A DNA stretch of 55,540 bases from contig JAAYWP010000080.1 of assembly GCA_012516535.1 (NCBI GenBank), forward strand, positions 1 through 55,540, read 5' to 3'. A program made the position numbers and the translations under genes. The notes below the pieces were generated by a model. The model was given only the letters and a program-made list of their open reading frames with translations, did not search any database and had not been told where the DNA came from. Positions 51,457 through 55,540 of this stretch are shown here, piece after piece (within the stretch, counting starts at the first letter, position 1; each line of letters opens with the position of its first letter). The stretch comes from Syntrophomonadaceae bacterium (lineage in GTDB: Bacteria > Bacillota > DSM-12270 > Thermacetogeniales > Thermacetogeniaceae).

Positions 51457-53220
51457 TTACTCTACAGTGACTGCTTGATACTTGCTGGCGCAAGCCTCTA
51501 AGCAGCTACCACATTTCAGGCACAGTTCCTGGTCGATTTCATGGGGTTTTTTCTTCTCGCCGGTGATGCACTTAGCCGGGCACTTCCTAGCGCATCTGCC
51601 GCACCCACGGCACTTCTCCGGGTTGATCCGGAAGCTGATCAGGGCTTTGCACTGCTTGGCAGGGCATTTTTTATCCTTGATATGGGTCTCGTATTCATCC
51701 CTGAAATAGCGGATCGTTGTCAGAACAGGGTTGGGGGCGCTCTGTCCTAAACCGCAAAGTGATCCTTCCCTTACCTTAAGTGCTATCTCCTCAAGCAGTT
51801 CGATATCCCCTTCCTGCCCCTCTCCATCACAGATGCGCTCCAAAATCTCCAACATCCGCTTGGTGCCTATCCGGCACTGGACACATTTGCCACAGGATTC
51901 AGATTGGGTAAATTCCAGGAAGAACCGGGCTATGTCAACCATACAGGTGGTTTCATCCATGACCACCATTCCTCCAGAGCCCATGATCGCTCCGGTCTGG
52001 TTGATGGATTCGTAATCAACCGGGGTATCCAGCAGTTCTTCGGGTATACAGCCGCCAGAGGGGCCTCCCAATTGGACAGCTTTGATTTTCTTGTCACCCT
52101 TGATCCCGCCCCCGATGTTAAAGATCACTTCTCGCAAAGTCAGTCCCATAGGCACTTCTATCAGCCCGCCTTGCTTGATCTTGCCTGCTAAGGCGAAAAC
52201 TTTGGTGCCAGGGCTTTTTTCTGTTCCCAGGGCGGAAAATGCCTTTCCCCCATTGGCCAGGATCCAGGGCACATTGGCATATGTTTCCACATTGTTGATG
52301 TTTGTTGGTTTTCCCCAGTAACCGGCTTGCACCGGGAATGGGGGCTTTATGCGGGGCATTCCTCGCTCTCCTTCAAGAGAGGCGATCAATGCTGTTTCTT
52401 CACCACAGACAAAAGCGCCAGCCCCTTGTTTGATGCTGATTTCAAAGTCAAAACCGCTGCCAAAGATGTTTTTGCCCAGTATACCCCTCTCTTCTGCTTG
52501 TTTGATGGCCAGTTCGGCCCTGCGGATGGCTAGGGGGTATTCAGCTCTGCAGTAGATAAAGCCTTGATTTGCCCCTACTGCATAGCCAGCGATGGCCATA
52601 CCCTCTAAAACTGAATGGGGATCACCCTCTAAGAGGCTGCGGTCCATAAAGGCGCCGGGGTCCCCTTCATCGGCATTACAGATGATGTATTTGATATCCC
52701 CTGGTGTCCTGCGGGTTGCGTCCCACTTAAACCAGGTAGGGAAACCTGCACCCCCACGGCCTCTGAGTCCTGATTCCTTTATTTCGGAGATCACATCTAT
52801 AGGGGTCATCTCGCTGACAACACGTTTTAGAGCCTGATAACCTCCCTGATCAACATAATCCTGGAGGTTTTCTGGGTTGATTATGCCGCAGTTCCGTAGC
52901 GCCACCCTCTTCTGGCCTTCCATAAAACTGTAGTCTTTCTCAGGTGCAGCTAACAGGTACTGCTCCACAGGAGACTGGCCTGTGATATGTTCGTCAAAGA
53001 TCTTGACCACCGCTTCCGGGGTGACATAGCCGTAGGTAAAGACCCTTCCCTGGTCATCGATCAGATCTAAAAGCGGTTCAGCATGACACATGCCGATACA
53101 GCCTGTGTCCTTTAATTCTATACTTAACCCCCGTTTTTGAATCTCTGCTTCGACAACTTCCTTTACTTTTAAGGCACCAGCAGCTATGCCGCAACTTCCT
53201 AACCCAATCCTTATTTTCAT
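51457..53220 (-). CDS. NuoF/HydB-like flavoprotein subunit (NADH-binding)
   Basis: The 587-residue protein has an N-terminal thioredoxin-like [2Fe-2S] domain (Cys10, TGCIGMC near 41), the NADH/FMN core SGLRGRGGAGFPTWFKW near 150 and CNADEGDPGAFMDRSLLEGDPH, GYWGKPTNINNVETYANVP, the ESCGKCVQCRIGT cluster motif, and two C-terminal 4Fe-4S motifs (CRGCGRCARKCP, CLKCGSCLEAC). This arrangement is that of HydB/StnB, the bifurcating FMN subunit. ATG overlaps the nuoE-like TGA (ATGA, 53217-53220) and the next gene follows 13 bases after its stop, so the three are one unit. Confidence 0.95.
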   Translation of the reverse strand: MKIRIGLGSCGIAAGALKVKEVVEAEIQKRGLSIELKDTGCIGMCHAEPLLDLIDDQGRVFTYGYVTPEAVVKIFDEHITGQSPVEQYLLAAPEKDYSFMEGQKRVALRNCGIINPENLQDYVDQGGYQALKRVVSEMTPIDVISEIKESGLRGRGGAGFPTWFKWDATRRTPGDIKYIICNADEGDPGAFMDRSLLEGDPHSVLEGMAIAGYAVGANQGFIYCRAEYPLAIRRAELAIKQAEERGILGKNIFGSGFDFEISIKQGAGAFVCGEETALIASLEGERGMPRIKPPFPVQAGYWGKPTNINNVETYANVPWILANGGKAFSALGTEKSPGTKVFALAGKIKQGGLIEVPMGLTLREVIFNIGGGIKGDKKIKAVQLGGPSGGCIPEELLDTPVDYESINQTGAIMGSGGMVVMDETTCMVDIARFFLEFTQSESCGKCVQCRIGTKRMLEILERICDGEGQEGDIELLEEIALKVREGSLCGLGQSAPNPVLTTIRYFRDEYETHIKDKKCPAKQCKALISFRINPEKCRGCGRCARKCPAKCITGEKKKPHEIDQELCLKCGSCLEACASKYQAVTVE

Positions 53221-53765
53221 TCTGTTTTCCCCCCCTCACAGGCCTGCTGTTCTGATACAGCCAGATCCCTTATTATTTTGAGGGCTTTATCAGGGGAAAG
53301 GGGTCCGTATGCCTGTTCATTGATCATCATTACCGGAGCTAAGCTGCAGCAGCCTAAGCATGCCACACAATCCAATGTAAAAAGCCCATCTGATGTTGTT
53401 TTATTGGGCTTGATATTAAGTTCTTCACAAATAGCAGTCAGGATCCGTTCAGAGCCGTTGACATGACAGGCAGTTCCTTGACACAGCAGGATGTGATATT
53501 TCCCAATCGGCTGCAGCCGAAACTGTGTATAGAATGTTGCCACTCCATAGATTTTTGCCGGTTTGATCTTCATTGTGGATGCTATATAATCCATCACCTG
53601 CTGCGGAAGGTAGCCGTAAATTGACTGTACTCCCTGCAGTATTGCGACCAGGCTGCCCTTTTGGCCTTTGTATTGTACTAATAGTTCCTGCAAGAGTTGC
53701 CAGTTCTTGGCATCCTTCTTTATGTCATTTTCTTGCTGTTTGTTGCGCTGACAGGTACATGACAT
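53217..53765 (-). CDS. NuoE/HydC-like [2Fe-2S] subunit
   Basis: A 182-residue thioredoxin-fold subunit with [2Fe-2S] ligands in CQGTACH near 95 and CVACLGCC near 132, and the family segments YLPQQVMDYIAS and IYGVATFYTQFRL. It hands electrons between the flavin subunit and other clusters in NADH-linked complexes. ATG 53765 follows GGGGAGG. It is the first gene of the operon; the gap of 645 bases upstream holds an imperfect palindrome and a decayed gene. Confidence 0.95.
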   Translation of the reverse strand: MSCTCQRNKQQENDIKKDAKNWQLLQELLVQYKGQKGSLVAILQGVQSIYGYLPQQVMDYIASTMKIKPAKIYGVATFYTQFRLQPIGKYHILLCQGTACHVNGSERILTAICEELNIKPNKTTSDGLFTLDCVACLGCCSLAPVMMINEQAYGPLSPDKALKIIRDLAVSEQQACEGGKTE

Positions 53766-53822
53766 GGAGAATATCCTCCCCCTCGCCTTATTTACTACTT
53801 AATCGATCAACAAAATCTATTA

Positions 53823-53847
53823 AAGTGTAACATAAAATGCAACACTT
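53823..53847 (-). promoter_or_regulatory. Imperfect palindrome upstream of the Stn-like operon
   Basis: AAGTGT (53823-53828) and ACACTT (53842-53847) frame a 13-base centre; a partly symmetrical GTGT-TGCA/TGTT-ACAC core is visible on the minus strand. A possible -35 TTGCAT lies within it and TAGATT follows 17 bases later. It has the size of an operator for a dimeric regulator such as Rex, but does not match the Rex consensus well. Confidence 0.35.
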
Positions 53848-53866
53848 CAGTTAAACAACTTCTAGT

Positions 53867-54390
53867 CTATTTCTGCCTGCCGGATCCAATAAGCACCTTA
53901 TCAAAGTTGCTGACTCGTCTAAACTTGAACGATCCTGGCAACTGTAGGAGACCGGATGGGATGATATCCCCCTTCAGGGGAATTTCCTCTTCACCGTCAA
54001 TATTTAGATAGGTCAGATGGTCAGAATCTAATTCAAATTCCAGTTTTACGAGGTTTTGATCACCAAAGGACGTGAAGATAAAAATTGGGGACGGATGGGG
54101 GGTAATCACCAGTGCTGAAATACTGAAGGTGTAAATTGTAAGTCCAATTTGGTTTGAAGCTGATCAACGATGCTCTGGTTAAAGTCTGTTGTACCCGCAA
54201 AAAAGCTTTGATCATCGGTGTGTCTGTGGGGCAAGGACAAACACAGTTGCATCGCATTTAATGCGCAGGTTGTAACCATGTCCTAATAGAATGGATTCGT
54301 CAAGGATATTTTGAAACACCTGAAGAATAACCTGGCTAATGTGTCAGTGCCTTCCTGAGCCTCTCAAAATATGGATTGCAATATGATGCG
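53867..54390 (-). pseudogene. Decayed gene in three frames between the activase and the Stn-like operon
   Basis: Conserved-looking protein is spread over three minus-strand frames. Upstream, ISQVILQVFQNILDESILLG and HGYNLRIKCDATVFVLAPQT run to about 54214 after an earlier stop. Next, from 54216, comes DDQSFFAGTTDFNQSIVDQL and QTKLDLQFTPSVFQHW, ending in TGA at 54108-54106. Last, from 54109, SPIFIFTSFGDQNLVKLEFE continues to a TAG at 53867-53869. The pieces join at two places with frame changes, as in a degenerating gene. The family is not recognised. The whole 645-base gap from 53766 to 54410 otherwise holds only the operon promoter area. Confidence 0.55.
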
Positions 54391-54410
54391 ACACAGTAAA
54401 AAGTATAGAC

Positions 54411-55391
54411 TCAATGTGCGGCTATTTCAGCCTTTGATGCTGTCCAGCGTCCACAGCGGTCACCCCATCTGGCAAGAAGTGAATCATCCTGCTTGATTTC
54501 AATAACTTCACAGGCATTAGGACACCCCTGACAGATGAAACTGCTGTTCTGATACTGTTGGCTGGTAACCTCAAAGCCGCGAAAGTTTGTCTTAACTCCC
54601 TGCTCAATAATGTGGTCCCGGACCAAGAGAGCAGCCCCATAGGCCCCCATAACATCAAAATGCTTGGGCACCATTACCTCAGTCTGCAAGGCTTTTTTGA
54701 AGGCCTCCCTCATCCCGGCATTAGCCGCTACCCCACCCTGAAAAACCACAGGTGGGCGGATCTCCAAGCCTTTACCTATATTGTTGAGATAATTACGCAC
54801 CAATGCCTCACAGAGGCCGGCAACAATATCAGGCAGGGAATGCCCCATCTGCTGTTTATGGATCATGTCTGACTCGGCAAAAACAGTACAGCGGCCTGCT
54901 ATCCGCACAGGGTTTTTAGCTTTAAGGGCGATATTGCCGAATTCCTCTATTGTTAAATTGAGCCTGCCGGCCTGCTGGTCCAGAAATGAGCCGGTTCCAG
55001 CAGCACAGACAGTGTTCATGGCGAAATCAACCACAATACCATCTTTGATAATAATAATTTTTGAGTCCTGCCCCCCTATTTCCAGTACAGTACGGACACC
55101 GGGAACAGCATGCAGTGCAGCTACAGCATGGGAGGTAATTTCATTTTTTACCAGGTCTGCTCCCACCAGAACACCTGCCAGTGCTCTGGCACTTCCAGTT
55201 GTGCCTACACCACAGATACTGTCCTTTTTTGTCAAACGCTCGTTGAGCAGGGATAAGCCCTGCTGTACCGCTCTGATAGGCTGTCCCTGAGTGCGGAGAT
55301 AAATTGGTGATAAATACAGTTCTCCTTCAGGGTCGATCACCACCAAATTTGTGCTGACAGACCCCACATCAATTCCTAAAAACAGATCCAC
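54411..55391 (-). CDS. 2-hydroxyacyl-CoA dehydratase activase (BadF/BcrA/HgdC family)
   Basis: These [4Fe-4S] ATPases inject an electron at low potential into 2-hydroxyacyl-CoA dehydratases or benzoyl-CoA reductases. The 326-residue protein has GIDVGSVSTNLVVID and VGTTGSARALAG (ATP-binding), the two bridging-cluster cysteines in NTVCAAGTGSFLDQQA and AGRCTVFAESDMIH, and FQGGVAANAGMREAF. A C-terminal tail has extra cysteines (ICQGCPNACEVIE and DRCGRW). GTG 55391 follows AAGGAGG at nine bases. No dehydratase subunit lies within the window; one may lie upstream of its end. Confidence 0.92.
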   Translation of the reverse strand: MDLFLGIDVGSVSTNLVVIDPEGELYLSPIYLRTQGQPIRAVQQGLSLLNERLTKKDSICGVGTTGSARALAGVLVGADLVKNEITSHAVAALHAVPGVRTVLEIGGQDSKIIIIKDGIVVDFAMNTVCAAGTGSFLDQQAGRLNLTIEEFGNIALKAKNPVRIAGRCTVFAESDMIHKQQMGHSLPDIVAGLCEALVRNYLNNIGKGLEIRPPVVFQGGVAANAGMREAFKKALQTEVMVPKHFDVMGAYGAALLVRDHIIEQGVKTNFRGFEVTSQQYQNSSFICQGCPNACEVIEIKQDDSLLARWGDRCGRWTASKAEIAAH

Positions 55392-55540
55392 TCATCTGTT
55401 CCTCCTTGTACTATATAGTTAGTTTTTTTTGCTCCAAGCCAACAGACTTGATCCTTGACAACCACATAGGAATCCCGGGCGACCTGGATAAATATTCTCG
55501 TAGAGGCAGGGGGCTTCGATCATCCTCCTTGGGAAGCTCA

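Noticed and set aside
55392-55540. 3' end of a gene upstream of the activase
   Set aside because: Two minus-strand frames are open for 40 to 48 codons, one ending in TAG at 55411-55413, but neither has a recognisable sequence, and the better-looking one is interrupted by a TGA near the edge.
1-55540. CRISPR array, insertion sequence or prophage
   Set aside because: No regular repeats, transposase motifs, attachment sites or phage genes were seen on either strand.

Overview
The window reads as chromosome of an anaerobic, endospore-forming Firmicute of the class Clostridia (a Peptococcaceae/Dethiobacter-like lineage is my inference, not proven). The reasons are five or more sporulation loci (spoIVA, spoIIP, a YIEGIA protein with its small partner, spmA/spmB, a DacF-type carboxypeptidase, gerW/ytfJ), gene orders typical of Clostridia (DUF512-der-plsY-spoIVA; aroF-aroA-cmk-plsC-ispH-rpsA; dacF-ytfJ-DUF2953-scpB-scpA-trpS), menaquinone-type genes, and many low-potential iron-sulfur proteins. 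No rRNA, insertion sequence, prophage or CRISPR array is visible. Almost every gene lies on the minus strand, so transcription runs from high to low coordinates. The exceptions are a plus-strand fragment at the left edge and one broken plus-strand gene at 314-742.

Layout from left to right: (1) 1-790, the end of a plus-strand gene and a secreted 3D-domain gene whose signal peptide contains an in-frame TGA. (2) 788-6964, one minus-strand operon hdrC-hdrB-(dead prenyl synthase)-ubiD-ubiX-hepT-tatC that links HdrBC iron-sulfur proteins to quinone synthesis. (3) 7233-11215, speH with a structured leader, a membrane alkaline-phosphatase-fold protein, a GT4 glycosyltransferase and tRNA-Pro(GGG). 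(4) 11335-15870, hom-thrC-thrB-lysC for threonine synthesis. (5) 16022-25289, spoIVA, plsY, der, DUF512, DUF3189, YIEGIA pair, spoIIP, DUF1614 and an FmdB zinc ribbon. (6) 25312-32540, the ispH-rpsA fusion, plsC, cmk, aroA, aroF with a displaced N-terminal domain and an attenuator-like leader, a small ferredoxin, aroH and a HutP-like RNA-binding protein. (7) 32553-38292, two unknown proteins, cobO, a BtuFCD-type uptake system and rluB. (8) 38439-46350, spmB/spmA, dacF, ytfJ, DUF2953, scpB, scpA, trpS, an M50 peptidase and lysA. (9) 46558-55391, trpB2, a three-gene flavin/iron-sulfur complex resembling the Sporomusa-type Nfn (Stn) or HydBC family with an unusual 1144-residue subunit, a decayed gene and a 2-hydroxyacyl-CoA dehydratase activase.

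The most interesting points are: the 1144-residue Stn/NuoG-like fusion with a degenerate molybdopterin domain; the HdrBC-menaquinone operon containing a catalytically dead paralogue of HepT; a HutP-like protein lacking the metal-binding histidines, located near an aroF leader with a terminator and alternating pairing; and a cluster of reading anomalies (an in-frame TGA, two +1 shifts in aroF, an apparent AUU start on ispH, a CUG start on a glycosyltransferase). The anomalies could be biology or sequence error. Read support at those positions would decide.
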